Part shown: positions 1 to 9,225 of the stretch, one piece after another
Numbering within the stretch: position 1 is the stretch's first letter
How the letters are laid out: every line of letters starts with the position of its first letter
NCBI RefSeq assembly: GCF_015206895.1
Contig: NZ_JADEXU010000090.1
Coordinates: forward strand, 1-32,753
DNA from: Nostoc sp. LEGE 12450
Lineage (GTDB): Bacteria > Cyanobacteriota > Cyanobacteriia > Cyanobacteriales > Nostocaceae
DNA: 32,753 nt
Direction: 5' to 3'
Program-made: the position numbers and the translations under genes
Notes under the pieces: generated by a model
What the model was told of the DNA's origin: nothing
What the model saw: the letters and a program-made list of their open reading frames with translations, nothing else
The model's database searches: none

Positions 1-998
1 CGGGCGTAGCTACCGTAGGCGACCCCGGCGATAGAGGAGGAGGGGCAGGGGGCAGGGGGCAGAGGAGAAGAAATTTTCCCCCTGCTCTTTGCTCCCTGCC
101 CCTCTGCCTCTTTGAGTAGTCCCATTGCCTTTAACTTAGCAACCGTATAGCTATTTGTGCCGCCTGCTAACTGCACATATCCCGGTAATTTCGCTGCCAA
201 AACTTTCTGCCCTAATTTCACTGCGGCTATTGTCGTACCATCGCCAATATCGCCACTCATAAAACGACCGTCGGTTTGCCAAATTAAAGCACTTGTGAGT
301 GGGGCAATCAGGTCATACACTGCTCTTAGGTAATCAGTCATCCCCTCGCCATCGGGACAGCTGATGGCTAGTACCTTTAATTGATCGGCCCACGGTGAAA
401 TTGCCTGCCATAATCGCTGAAATTCTGCCAACCGCCCTACTTGTGTATGGATTTCTACGGCATCTACTCCTGTTGACATTACTAATGGCGCGATCGCTCC
501 TGGCGTTGTCACGTATGAAGCTGTATAAATTATACCATAAGGACAAATTGGGATGCAACGACCGCAGCCATAACACTTTTCGGATACCACTCCCGAAAAA
601 TCTTCTTTGATATTGTCAAATACGATTGCTTGTGCTGGACAAATCCGTTCACAGGGTCTAGGGCAGTCTCTAGGACACTCAGTAGGATTAAATTCTGCTT
701 TGCGAAAATGGGGGTCTTCTCCATCGTTTAGGCTGACCATTAAAAAGGGTAAGTTGCCTTTGTAGTCAAAGCCTCGCTGTTGGGCATCTTTAGCTAGAGT
801 TTTAGCTACTTGTAGCCCTGCTTGCGCTGCTGCAATCACTGCTGGATCAGCTGCAACATCTATGCAGTCAGCGCCCGCCAAAGTATAGGCTAACGTTAAA
901 TTTCTGACTGCCGGCAAATGCTGGAAGCTAGCTCCGCAGATGAGCTTGAACCAGTCACCTTGTTTGAGAGATTGTAAAGGGACGAACAGATCAGTCAC
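1..998 (-). CDS. ldpA: LdpA-like iron-sulfur protein, 3' end cut by window edge
   Basis: The frame is open from a GTG at 998 to the window edge (about 332 codons visible) and starts MTDLFVPLQSLKQGDWFK. An in-frame stop lies 16 bases upstream of the GTG and no ATG falls between, so GTG is the likely start. Around residues 113-160 are two cysteine clusters, CPRDCPRPCERICP and CYGCGRCIPICPYG, typical of a ferredoxin-like protein holding two 4Fe-4S clusters. This matches LdpA, which in Synechococcus elongatus feeds light/redox state into the circadian clock; that role is family knowledge. Near the visible C-terminus the frame crosses a G-rich repeat (about 38-112) without a stop, then resumes with IAGVAYGSYA at the edge. 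No Shine-Dalgarno sequence is seen. Identification is firm; the C-terminus is not visible. Confidence 0.85.
   Translation of the reverse strand, partial: MTDLFVPLQSLKQGDWFKLICGASFQHLPAVRNLTLAYTLAGADCIDVAADPAVIAAAQAGLQVAKTLAKDAQQRGFDYKGNLPFLMVSLNDGEDPHFRKAEFNPTECPRDCPRPCERICPAQAIVFDNIKEDFSGVVSEKCYGCGRCIPICPYGIIYTASYVTTPGAIAPLVMSTGVDAVEIHTQVGRLAEFQRLWQAISPWADQLKVLAISCPDGEGMTDYLRAVYDLIAPLTSALIWQTDGRFMSGDIGDGTTIAAVKLGQKVLAAKLPGYVQLAGGTNSYTVAKLKAMGLLKEAEGQGAKSRGKISSPLPPAPCPSSSIAGVAYGSYA
38..112. repeat. G-rich low-complexity repeat inside ldpA
   Basis: Runs of GGGGGCAG units on the left face C-rich CTGCCCC units on the right around a short AT-rich centre, so the segment can fold back on itself. 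Similar G-rich tracts are scattered through Nostoc-type genomes, and another begins at the right edge of this window. It lies in frame within the C-terminal part of ldpA and encodes a low-complexity linker. Confidence 0.6.
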
Positions 999-1073
999 TA
1001 TTCTATTATGCGTTTATGCGACTAAAAATAGTAGTCTGTAATCAAGAAAAAATCCGGATTTCCTAAATTAGAT

Positions 1074-1108
1074 ATTGGGAATGGGGCATTGGGTATTGGG
1101 TATTGGCT
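1074..1108. repeat. Tandem heptamer repeat (ATTGGGN type)
   Basis: Five consecutive 7-base units: ATTGGGA, ATGGGGC, ATTGGGT, ATTGGGT, ATTGGCT. This resembles the short tandemly repeated sequences common between genes of heterocyst-forming cyanobacteria. It lies just upstream of the kinase pseudogene. Confidence 0.75.
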
Positions 1109-1166
1109 ATTATTGATTATTCATTCTTCTTTCCTACTGCCGCAGCTTTCTGAGGAGCTGAGATAC

Positions 1167-1437
1167 ATGACAGTCAATGCAATAACTGTATTTTTTGTAG
1201 AAGACTCTGCTGAAGATAGAGCTTTGTATCGACGCTTCCTAGGACGGGACGATCGCTATTCAACAAGCCGAACCTTATCACAACCTCCAAATCCTCAACA
1301 CTGAGTTAGAAGCCAAAGTACAAGAACGCACTGCCAAATTGCAAGAAAGCGATCGCCGATTCCGCGCTATCTTTAATAACACTTTCCAATTCACAAGATT
1401 GCTAAACAAGATATATGACTCATATTTGATTGCGTGA
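1167..1437 (+). pseudogene. Remnant of a REC-PAS hybrid sensor kinase
   Basis: An ATG at 1167, with GAGGAG about 10 bases upstream, opens a receiver domain (MTVNAITVFFVEDSAEDRAL then YRRFLGRDDRYS). After about 25 residues the receiver breaks off near 1242. In the next frame the text jumps to LNTELEAKVQERTAKLQESD followed by RRFRAIFNN, the usual coiled-coil linker and start of a PAS domain. This too stops, with a TGA at 1435-1437 next to an interspersed repeat. Phospho-acceptor aspartate, H-box and ATPase domain are all missing. The simplest reading is a large internal deletion with a frame change at a GATCGC site plus loss of the 3' end. It points the opposite way from the intact kinase genes beyond it. 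Confidence 0.75.
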
Positions 1438-1554
1438 AAAAACTCCGTACAACTCAAAAAACCTTCTTTCCTATTGCCTATTGCCTCTTGCCTTCCCACG
1501 CAAGTAAATAGGCTACGCCACGCTGCGCGAACAAAAATCAAAGCGGATTCCTAT
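1437..1554. repeat. Interspersed repeat, copy 1
   Basis: About 118 bases resembling 25970-26092. Both begin AAAAAACTC, continue through CCTTCTTTC and TTGCCTT, share the exact block GGCTACGCCACGCTGCGCGA plus AC, and end with AAATCAAAGC and CTATA-like sequence. It abuts the truncated 3' end of the kinase pseudogene. It has no coding capacity and resembles a small non-autonomous interspersed element. Confidence 0.7.
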
Positions 1555-1610
1555 ATTGTATTAGCTTTTCATTCCCTCTTCAAAAGACAATTTACCGAGT
1601 TTGCTGTTGG

Positions 1611-3020
1611 CTAAGGCTCAGGTTGCTCAATAGGAATTTCGATTGCAAACTCTGCTCCTTGCCCAACAGAAGAAGTACAGGTAATATTTCCTCGGTGTTT
1701 TTGGACGATAATTTGATAGCTAATAGATAATCCTAGCCCACTACCTTTGCCCACAGGTTTTGTGGTAAAAAATGGGTCAAATAAACGCGATCGCACCGAC
1801 TCTTCTATACCAGGTCCATTATCTGCGATCGCAATTTTGATTGTATTTAAGGCTGTTACCTCTGTGTGAATCCTAATTTGGGGAGTAGGGAAGAGCCACT
1901 GCGGGTTTGAGGTTTCTCCAAGTGCAGGAACTGGTGTGTCTCCCCAATTAGAGCGACCCCCGTCAAGCGGTATTCGGGAATAAGGATTAAAAGATTGATT
2001 CCCCACTCCGCACTCGTCACTCCCCATTCCCTCTTCTATTGCATCAATAGCATTATTCAATAAATGCATAAATACTTGGTTTAGTTCACTCGCATAGCAA
2101 CTAACTAGGGGCAAGTTACCATAATCTTTGACTACAATAATTGCGGGACGGTCTGCTGCTTCTCTGAGTCGATGTTGTAACATCACCAAAGTGTTTTCGA
2201 TGTCTTCATGGATATTTACCCGCTTTATCTCTGCTTCATCATGCCGAGAAAAGTGTTGTAGCGCCAGGACAATTTCTCGAATGCGATCGGAGCCTCTATA
2301 CATTGCACCTATGAGGTTTTGTAGATCGTTAATCACAAAATTCAAGTCTACATCTTGGGATATTTGCTGAATTTTTGGTGTGGGTTTAGGATATTCTTGT
2401 TGATAAATTTCAATTAGATTTACTAGGTCTTGCACATATTGACCAGCATATTGGAGATTACCATAAATAAAACTGATGGGATTATTAATTTCATGAGCCA
2501 GCCCAGCCACTAGCTGCCCCAGCGCCACCATCTTTTCGTTCTGAATCTGTTGAACTTGAGCGGACTTTAAGTTGTCAAGAGCCTCTTGCAATAAAAAGTT
2601 TTTTTCTTGCAGTCTAACTTGGAGCAAACGTAAATTAATCTGATTTTCAATTCGCAACACAACCTCTGCCCCATGAAAAGGTTTGGCAATATAATCTACA
2701 CCACCAACATCAAAAGCTTTTACTTTATCCACAACATCATCCAGGGCGCTGATAAAAATTACTGGGACTTCACAAGTTTTATCGTCAGCCTTCAGTTGTT
2801 GACAAACTTCATAGCCATCCATCCCTGGCATGTTGATATCCAGCAAAATCAGATCCGGCAAAACCATTTGACATGCAGTTAGTGCCATTTTACCGTTTAA
2901 AGCTTTGCGAACTTCAAAACCTTGTGCAGTCAACATTGCCGATAAAAGCCTCAAATTATCTGGGGTATCATCGACCACCAAAATATTTTTTTTATGATGG
3001 TTAGTTTGATTGAAATGCAT
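1611..3020 (-). CDS. Response regulator receiver-histidine kinase
   Basis: This 469-aa soluble protein has an N-terminal receiver domain (about 13-130) with phospho-acceptor Asp61 in LILLDINMPG and a conserved KPF lysine. A coiled coil leads to a HisKA domain with His176 in GLAHEINNP, and a C-terminal HATPase carries DNGPGIEE and GKGSGLGLSI. It probably receives phosphate or a binding signal at its own receiver and autophosphorylates at His176. No membrane segment or DNA-binding domain is present. The HATPase holds an unusual insert of about 45 residues (about 1875-2035) between the N-box (LLNNAIDAIEEG) and the next strand (IRIHTEV). The insert is made of repeat-like sequence in frame. It lies 272 bp behind the REC-GGDEF-EAL gene on the same strand, and their receivers are similar, suggesting one signalling locus. 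Its input and targets are unknown. Confidence 0.9.
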   Translation of the reverse strand: MHFNQTNHHKKNILVVDDTPDNLRLLSAMLTAQGFEVRKALNGKMALTACQMVLPDLILLDINMPGMDGYEVCQQLKADDKTCEVPVIFISALDDVVDKVKAFDVGGVDYIAKPFHGAEVVLRIENQINLRLLQVRLQEKNFLLQEALDNLKSAQVQQIQNEKMVALGQLVAGLAHEINNPISFIYGNLQYAGQYVQDLVNLIEIYQQEYPKPTPKIQQISQDVDLNFVINDLQNLIGAMYRGSDRIREIVLALQHFSRHDEAEIKRVNIHEDIENTLVMLQHRLREAADRPAIIVVKDYGNLPLVSCYASELNQVFMHLLNNAIDAIEEGMGSDECGVGNQSFNPYSRIPLDGGRSNWGDTPVPALGETSNPQWLFPTPQIRIHTEVTALNTIKIAIADNGPGIEESVRSRLFDPFFTTKPVGKGSGLGLSISYQIIVQKHRGNITCTSSVGQGAEFAIEIPIEQPEP

Positions 3021-3292
3021 TATGTATCAAAAGCTATGCTTGTAATGATTGAGGATAGTAAATGCTTATTTAAAATTACCCTGATTTTTTGCTCAATTTC
3101 ACCAAAATATTTATATTTATAGTTTAACTCCCACAGTGGCTTGAGAGTTTTATAAACTACCAAAGCTATTGACCAATTATGAGCTTGGCGAACCTAATAG
3201 CCTGCTTATAATAGCAGCTTATCTAGATAGCCCACACAGATAATCTAGCCGAACACCAAAAATGAAATTTTTCCCAAGTGCTTAGTGGATAG

Positions 3293-5128
3293 TTACCATT
3301 GAGGTGATGCGGCAAGCAACTTAACAACCAATTGTTGTTCTATGGGTTCAGAAAACAGAAATCCTTGAGCAAAATTACAATTTAGACTTCTCAACTGGGC
3401 TAACTGTTCTTCTGTTTCGACACCTTCAGCGATCGCACTCATGCCCATTGAGTTGGCAATGCCAATCATTGCTGGTACTAACCCCATATTTTCTTTATTA
3501 TCCTGCATACGTTTAACGAAGGATTTATCAATTTTGAGGGCATTTAAAGGAAAGCTGTGCAGGTAGCTTAAAGAGGAATATCCTGTACCAAAGTCATCCA
3601 TAATTAACTTTATATTTCGCTGTTTTAGCTGTTGAAAAATTATCTTAATTGCATTAGTATTTTCCATAATCACACTTTCTGTTATTTCTAATTCTAAATA
3701 TGTAGGATTTATTTTAGTTTCATAAATAATTCTGTCAATTTGTTCGACAAAATTGGGTTGTAAAAATAACCTAGCACTCAAATTGACACTCATCGTTAGA
3801 GGTTCTGGTGTCACTGGCTGATGTTGCCAGATGCTTAGTTGATGACAAGCTGACTGTAATACCCAAATATTGATGGCATTAATCAAACCTGTTTCTTCTG
3901 CTACAGGAATAAATTCTGTAGGAGGAACTAGACCACGAATTGGATGTTGCCATCGCACCAAGGCTTCAAATCCAGAAATTCTACCTATAATTAGAGAAAC
4001 AATTGGCTGATAATAAACAAGAAATTCTTGCCTTTCAACAGCCCTTCGTAGGTCATTTTCTAACTCTAAAAGCTGAATAGCTTCCTGATGCATCGCTGGA
4101 TTAAAAACATGATATTTGGCTCTTCCTTGAGCCTTAGCCCGATACATTGCCGTATCAGCATCCCGCAGCAAATACTCTGGGCGATCGTAATCTTTATTGC
4201 CCCAGCTAATGCCAATACTGGCATTCATAAAAACTTCATATCTTGATAGGTTAAAAGCAAGTGATAGCTGTTTTAGAATCCTATCAGCAACTTGGATTGC
4301 TATATTAATATCCGTAATATTTTCTAAGAGAATTCCAAATTCATCACCACCCAATCGGGCTAGAGTATCAATAGGTATGAGACACGCTTGCAGGCGACGA
4401 GCGATAGAAATCAGTAATTCATCTCCTACCAAATGACCAAGAGAATCATTGACAACTTTAAAGCGATCGCAGTCTAAAAAAAGTACTGCAAACTGATAAT
4501 TAGATTCTTGTTTTGCTCGATTTAGAGCATTGTCTAGTCTCCTCATAAATAACACTCGGTTTGGTAATCCTGTCAGCGAATCATGCAGTGCTATATCTAA
4601 TAGTTTACTTTGTAATTTTTGGCGGGAATTGATTTCTTTTTGAAGTTTTTGGAGAGCTTTTTCTAGCTCCTCAGTTCGCTGTGTTACCCGATGTTCGAGT
4701 TCCACATTTAGTTTCAATATTTCTAATCGCGCTGACCTCAATGCCAGTTGATTTTTTACGCGCACTAAAACTTCTTGAAACTCAAAAGGTTTGGTGATGT
4801 AGTCTACACCACCTACCCTAAAGGCTTTAACTTTGTCAAAAACATCATCTAAAGCGCTAATAAAAATCACCGGAATATCGGCTGTTAGCTCCCAAGCTTT
4901 AAATGCCTGACAAATTTCATAGCCATCTACTTCTGGCATCATAATATCGAGCAAAATCAGATCCGGCAATACTGTTTGAGTTGCTGTCAGTGCCATTTGC
5001 CAGTTCAAGGCTTTACGAACGTTATACCCTTCCCTTGCCAATATTGAGGATAAAACCCGCAGGTTGTCCGCCATATCGTCAACGATCAAAATATCTTTTT
5101 TATTAGGGTCTAAATGCTCGTAATTCAT
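3293..5128 (-). CDS. REC-GGDEF-EAL cyclic-di-GMP turnover protein
   Basis: This 611-aa protein has a receiver domain with Asp61 in LILLDIMMPE, a coiled coil (about 135-175), a GGDEF domain with an intact GGDEF motif at residues 260-264, and an EAL domain starting with FEALVRW at 388-390. The EAL domain keeps the metal and catalytic motifs (SVNLSAR, LEITES, DDFGTGYSS, LKIDKSF, AEGVET, AQGF). The GGDEF domain lacks the usual RxxD inhibitory site: the corresponding residues read IPID. Both synthesis and hydrolysis of cyclic di-GMP are therefore possible, gated by phosphorylation of the receiver. Its ATG overlaps the stop of the upstream hybrid kinase as ATGA, indicating translational coupling and a likely kinase-to-receiver partnership. 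Confidence 0.93.
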   Translation of the reverse strand: MNYEHLDPNKKDILIVDDMADNLRVLSSILAREGYNVRKALNWQMALTATQTVLPDLILLDIMMPEVDGYEICQAFKAWELTADIPVIFISALDDVFDKVKAFRVGGVDYITKPFEFQEVLVRVKNQLALRSARLEILKLNVELEHRVTQRTEELEKALQKLQKEINSRQKLQSKLLDIALHDSLTGLPNRVLFMRRLDNALNRAKQESNYQFAVLFLDCDRFKVVNDSLGHLVGDELLISIARRLQACLIPIDTLARLGGDEFGILLENITDINIAIQVADRILKQLSLAFNLSRYEVFMNASIGISWGNKDYDRPEYLLRDADTAMYRAKAQGRAKYHVFNPAMHQEAIQLLELENDLRRAVERQEFLVYYQPIVSLIIGRISGFEALVRWQHPIRGLVPPTEFIPVAEETGLINAINIWVLQSACHQLSIWQHQPVTPEPLTMSVNLSARLFLQPNFVEQIDRIIYETKINPTYLELEITESVIMENTNAIKIIFQQLKQRNIKLIMDDFGTGYSSLSYLHSFPLNALKIDKSFVKRMQDNKENMGLVPAMIGIANSMGMSAIAEGVETEEQLAQLRSLNCNFAQGFLFSEPIEQQLVVKLLAASPQW

Positions 5129-8100
5129 TCTACGTTTGTTCTAGTCAATTCCATAATTTTCTCAAACTGGTAGTTATTTGCTAAATCCCTGAGAACTTGC
5201 GATACCTGAACATTATCTGAGGGAATTTGCTTGACTAACTCTAAAATCAATTCATCGCTACAGCTGGCTGCGGCATAGTGGATCTTTTGCAGCCACTCAG
5301 GTGGCATTTGTGATAAATGACTCAGGAGTTCAGCAAAACTGACAAATATCTGTGTAGCTTGCTCGGCAACTGCTGTATTTGGGTTTTCTACTTGATTGGT
5401 ATACTTTACACCCAGATGTTGGCTCAGTTTTTCCAATAATACTTCCTGTGTGAATGGCTTGCGAATAAAATCATCGCAGCCAATAGATAAAATCTTCTGG
5501 CGTTCTTCCTCAAAGGCGCTAGCAGTTAGGGCAATAACGATTGTGTGTTTATTCAAACAACCCTGCCCTGTCTCCAGGAAGTCGAAGCAGGGAGCTAGGG
5601 CTTTTGGCGATCGCAAAATAGCCCCACCAGAAGCATCACGATTGTGTTCCATGACACCAGCTACCTCTGGCGTGGGAGAGGCTTTGTATACAGTTTTGAG
5701 AACCTCACAGTCATCTGAATCGGTTAACCCTCCGTTAAGGTACTGGCTCCCCGATGATGTCAGTTGTTTAAATTTTGGGAACCTCCGCAATCTACTGGTT
5801 GTCCCATAACCTACTTGTTTACCTTTAATTATTCTTGTAGCTTCGTAGCCGTCCATAATCGGCATTCGCATATCCATAAAAATCAAGTGTGGTTGCCAAG
5901 ATTCCCAATTACTAACTGCTTCCACACCATCTGTAGCTTCCCTGACTTCAAAGCCCAGAGATGTCAGAATTTTAACTAGCAGTAGACGGCTTTCTTTGGC
6001 ATCATCAACTACTAAGATGCGGTATGCTTTTTCAGTCGGCGCTAAAGATAGAATTTGAGATTTAATTGGGTTTATCGGCATTTCTCTAGGACAAGCTAAA
6101 GCAATTTGAATATCAAAGGCAAATGTACTACCTATACCAGGAGTACTGCTGACTGTAATATCTCCCCCCATCAGTTGCACGTATTTACGGCTAATTGCTA
6201 AACCGAGTCCTGTTCCCTGTTGAGATTTTCTACCGATTTCAGTTTGCTCAAAAGCCTCAAACAGCAAGCCAATTTCTTGTGGAGTAATACCGCAACCAGT
6301 GTCTTGTACCTCGAAGAAAAGGCGAGGGTTATAAGAAAGATTTTCCTCCTCCTGCTCCCATCTCAGCCGTAGCGTGACTCTGCCAATATCAGTAAATTTG
6401 ATGGCATTCCCCAAGAGGTTGAGCAAGACTTGAAATAGTTTATTTTCATCGGTTTCTATGTACTGAGGAATGTCGTGTGCATACTCAAATACTATTTGTA
6501 AGCCCTTCGATGCAGCACGCAAATACAGCATCTCTTCTAAGTTATTCAATAGATGAATTAAGTCAAAGCTACTGCGATTTAATGTGATTCTCCCAGCTTC
6601 GATTTTAGACATTTCTAGAATGTCGTTAATTAAGTTAAGTAGATGTTCGCCAGCACGATTAATAATTGCCAAGTTTTCTTGATGTTCGCTAGATAGCGAA
6701 TAATCTCGGCTCATAACTTGGGTGAAACCAAGAATGGCGTTGAGTGGGGTACGCAGTTCGTGGCTCATGTTCGCCAGGAATTCGCTTTTGGCGAGGTTGG
6801 CGGCGGCGCTTCGCGCTGCTTCCCGAACGGCTGCTTGCTGTTCTTGGGCGGCGATTTTTTGCGATTGAATTAGTTCTTCTTGGGTGGTTTGCAGTTGCTC
6901 AATCACTTGCTGGAACTCTTCAGTACGTTTTTTGACTTGAGCTTCTAAGGTGCGATTATATTCTGCTAATAAGTTTTCTGCTTGTTTGCGTTGGGTGATA
7001 TCAAAAAAGGTAGCCATCGCAAAAGCCAAATTTCCTGATTCATCATAGATGGGCTTGCCCAAAACTTCAATGGGAATAATCTTGTCAAAATGGCGAACTT
7101 CCATATCATCAATCCTGGTACTTTCCCCAAGCAATGCTCTCAAAATTGGTAGGCGATCGCTGGGGTAAAGTCGATCTGTGCCGACAAGGTAAGCTTGATA
7201 TACCTCTGACAATTGTTCGCCGCTAACTTCTGCGATTGCTCCTTGACCAAGAATTTGCTGCCCAATATGATTTGTGTAATAAGGTTCACCTTCTGCATTT
7301 ATAATAAATACACCCACTGGCATAGCTTCTAAAAATTGAGTTAGCCGACTCTGACTTTCAGATAGAGCTTCATTTAAAACTTGCATCTGAGCATTCTTTG
7401 CCTCCAAAACACTGAAGGATGCTTGCAGCTGCTTTGCCATAGTTTCAAATGACTTGGCTAGTTCCCCCAACTCATCGGAGCGCTGAATTTCTGGTGTTTG
7501 CTCCCATTCACCTTGAGCAATTTTCTTAGCTGATGTGTTTAATTGTAAAATCGGCTTAATTACCCAGCGAGCAGTTAAAATCCCGATTCTTGTAGCCACT
7601 AAAAAAGCAACTATGCACAGCAAAACGGTAATTCGGGTGTTCTCATTAATTTGCTCCATAAATTCGCCTTCAGGAATCGCCGCCACGATTAGCCAATCTA
7701 AACCCAGTTCATCCTTCCAACTTTTTACTTGTACAAAATAACGCATTCCATCGGCGCTAAAAGTTAGCTGTTGCTTCCCTACAACAAACCCAAGACTGCC
7801 AAAGCGTTTGATCAAGGACTGGGTTGTGAGCCTAATTAAAGAATTTCGACTTTCTAATGCCGAGCGACGTTTTATTTGACCATTAATGATGCTATATGGT
7901 GGTTCGGTAGAAGAAGCTACTATTAACCCAGAACGCTCTAAAATAAAAGTTTTACCCGATTGTTCGGTGTTTAATTTCGTTAAAAAGTTGCTGATTTGTG
8001 ACAAGATTAAATCAACACTAATCACCCCAACAAGCTTATGATTTTTATCGTAAACAGGATAGCTGGAAGATATAGATAAAACTTCTGGTTTATCTTCCCA

Positions 8101-8697
8101 TTGATAAATTTGACTCCAAACTGGTTTGCCTGCCTTGACTGCATCTGCATACCACGCTTCTATACGAGGATCGTAATCTTTAACTTGCTGAAGCTGGCGG
8201 CGATTTCCCTTCAAGTCTGAATCATAAATATAAAGTTTCCCAATACCATACTTTTGACTAACTTCATTAATCAACAGCTTGCCATCATCTAAACGTTCAA
8301 TACCGATAAATTCCCCTTTGGGGTTGGCAAAGCTGTTGTAGCCAACATTGAAAACTTGCATTTGTTTCCAAAAGTAATTTCCGGTAGTTTTAAAGTCAGA
8401 AAGGTTGAGCATACCTAGCTCAACCGCATCTAAGTTAATTTGATTTATTTGCTTCGGAGTTGTTAAATAGTTATTAAGATGCTGTTCAATGCGATCGCAG
8501 ATTTCATTTTCTAATTGGCTAGCAAGCTCTCTTACCGCTTTTTGTCCGTTTTGATACGAAAGATAGCCCACAAGCCCCACCGCCCCGCAAATTTGCAATA
8601 TAAAGGGGACAATCAGAACATACTTTAGGGGCATCCTGGCGTAAACTTTGCCAACTAAGCAATTAAGAGATTTGACGGACTGAAGTTTGGATAACAT
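5125..8697 (-). CDS. Membrane hybrid sensor histidine kinase (Cache-HAMP-PAS-HisKA-HATPase-REC)
   Basis: This 1190-aa protein has two membrane helices (about 25-48 and 354-378) around an extracytoplasmic Cache-type sensor. HAMP, PAS (about 455-570), a coiled coil, HisKA with His646 in MSHELRTPLN, and HATPase with GTGLGLAISRK follow. A receiver with Asp942 (FMDMRMP) comes next. The C-terminal tail (MPPEWLQKIHYAAA...) is of a kind often trailing cyanobacterial hybrid kinases and has no clear HPt histidine. The receiver is interrupted by an in-frame stretch of about 90 residues (about 958-1050, bases 5548-5825) between EATRIIKG and TIVIALTASAF, where roughly 10-15 residues are normal. It is the first gene of a minus-strand operon with the GGDEF-EAL protein. 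The sensed ligand is unknown. Confidence 0.92.
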   Translation of the reverse strand: MLSKLQSVKSLNCLVGKVYARMPLKYVLIVPFILQICGAVGLVGYLSYQNGQKAVRELASQLENEICDRIEQHLNNYLTTPKQINQINLDAVELGMLNLSDFKTTGNYFWKQMQVFNVGYNSFANPKGEFIGIERLDDGKLLINEVSQKYGIGKLYIYDSDLKGNRRQLQQVKDYDPRIEAWYADAVKAGKPVWSQIYQWEDKPEVLSISSSYPVYDKNHKLVGVISVDLILSQISNFLTKLNTEQSGKTFILERSGLIVASSTEPPYSIINGQIKRRSALESRNSLIRLTTQSLIKRFGSLGFVVGKQQLTFSADGMRYFVQVKSWKDELGLDWLIVAAIPEGEFMEQINENTRITVLLCIVAFLVATRIGILTARWVIKPILQLNTSAKKIAQGEWEQTPEIQRSDELGELAKSFETMAKQLQASFSVLEAKNAQMQVLNEALSESQSRLTQFLEAMPVGVFIINAEGEPYYTNHIGQQILGQGAIAEVSGEQLSEVYQAYLVGTDRLYPSDRLPILRALLGESTRIDDMEVRHFDKIIPIEVLGKPIYDESGNLAFAMATFFDITQRKQAENLLAEYNRTLEAQVKKRTEEFQQVIEQLQTTQEELIQSQKIAAQEQQAAVREAARSAAANLAKSEFLANMSHELRTPLNAILGFTQVMSRDYSLSSEHQENLAIINRAGEHLLNLINDILEMSKIEAGRITLNRSSFDLIHLLNNLEEMLYLRAASKGLQIVFEYAHDIPQYIETDENKLFQVLLNLLGNAIKFTDIGRVTLRLRWEQEEENLSYNPRLFFEVQDTGCGITPQEIGLLFEAFEQTEIGRKSQQGTGLGLAISRKYVQLMGGDITVSSTPGIGSTFAFDIQIALACPREMPINPIKSQILSLAPTEKAYRILVVDDAKESRLLLVKILTSLGFEVREATDGVEAVSNWESWQPHLIFMDMRMPIMDGYEATRIIKGKQVGYGTTSRLRRFPKFKQLTSSGSQYLNGGLTDSDDCEVLKTVYKASPTPEVAGVMEHNRDASGGAILRSPKALAPCFDFLETGQGCLNKHTIVIALTASAFEEERQKILSIGCDDFIRKPFTQEVLLEKLSQHLGVKYTNQVENPNTAVAEQATQIFVSFAELLSHLSQMPPEWLQKIHYAAASCSDELILELVKQIPSDNVQVSQVLRDLANNYQFEKIMELTRTNVE

Positions 8698-9225
8698 TGT
8701 TGTTTAATTTTTCCCCAGCATATATTTGGGGCATTGTTGCTATGCCAGCTACATTTAATACCAAAAAAATTACGGTGTGTCATCACTTTGATCATGACAT
8801 CTCTGAGAAAATTGAGTATAAAAAAAGCATTAAAAATTTTGTTTGGATACTTGTCTTACTAGTTAAGTTTCTCCAACCTCCAATTTTCAAATTTTGCGTA
8901 GGCATAGCCGATTTGTAACCATTACGGCTTAATTCGCTCAGTTTTATCTGACAATGTATCAGTACATTTCCTCAGAACAACTGAAATTTAACCGATAAGC
9001 TACAGTATGCCATTCTAAAATTCAGGTTGCCATTAGCACCTAATCCTAAATTTAATTTCTAATTGCTGAGGTCTTGATTTTCCAGTCTCGAAACCTCTGG
9101 ACTTGCACAAAAACCTATATCTAACTACAACAATTTTAAAATTTTCATGCAAATACATAGTAATAACAAAAAAAATCCAAGAAAATTTACTTAGTGTATT
9201 TTATTGTAAAGAAATGTTAATTTTA
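8698..9225. other. Intergenic region without recognised gene
   Basis: About 528 AT-rich bases lie between the hybrid kinase start and the MOSC gene stop. A small plus-strand frame at 8697-8918 has no recognisable protein features and is probably chance. The promoter for the kinase operon should lie here (minus strand), but no convincing -35/-10 pair was picked out. Confidence 0.5.

Noticed and set aside
5396..5809. A 137-codon plus-strand frame inside the hybrid kinase gene
   Set aside because: It lies antisense to the receiver and its insert and has no family features. It remains possible that the insert once carried something on this strand, but nothing supports it.
8697..8918. A 73-codon plus-strand frame upstream of the hybrid kinase
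   Set aside because: It overlaps the kinase start codon antisense, has AT-rich chance-like composition, no ribosome-binding site and no recognisable features.
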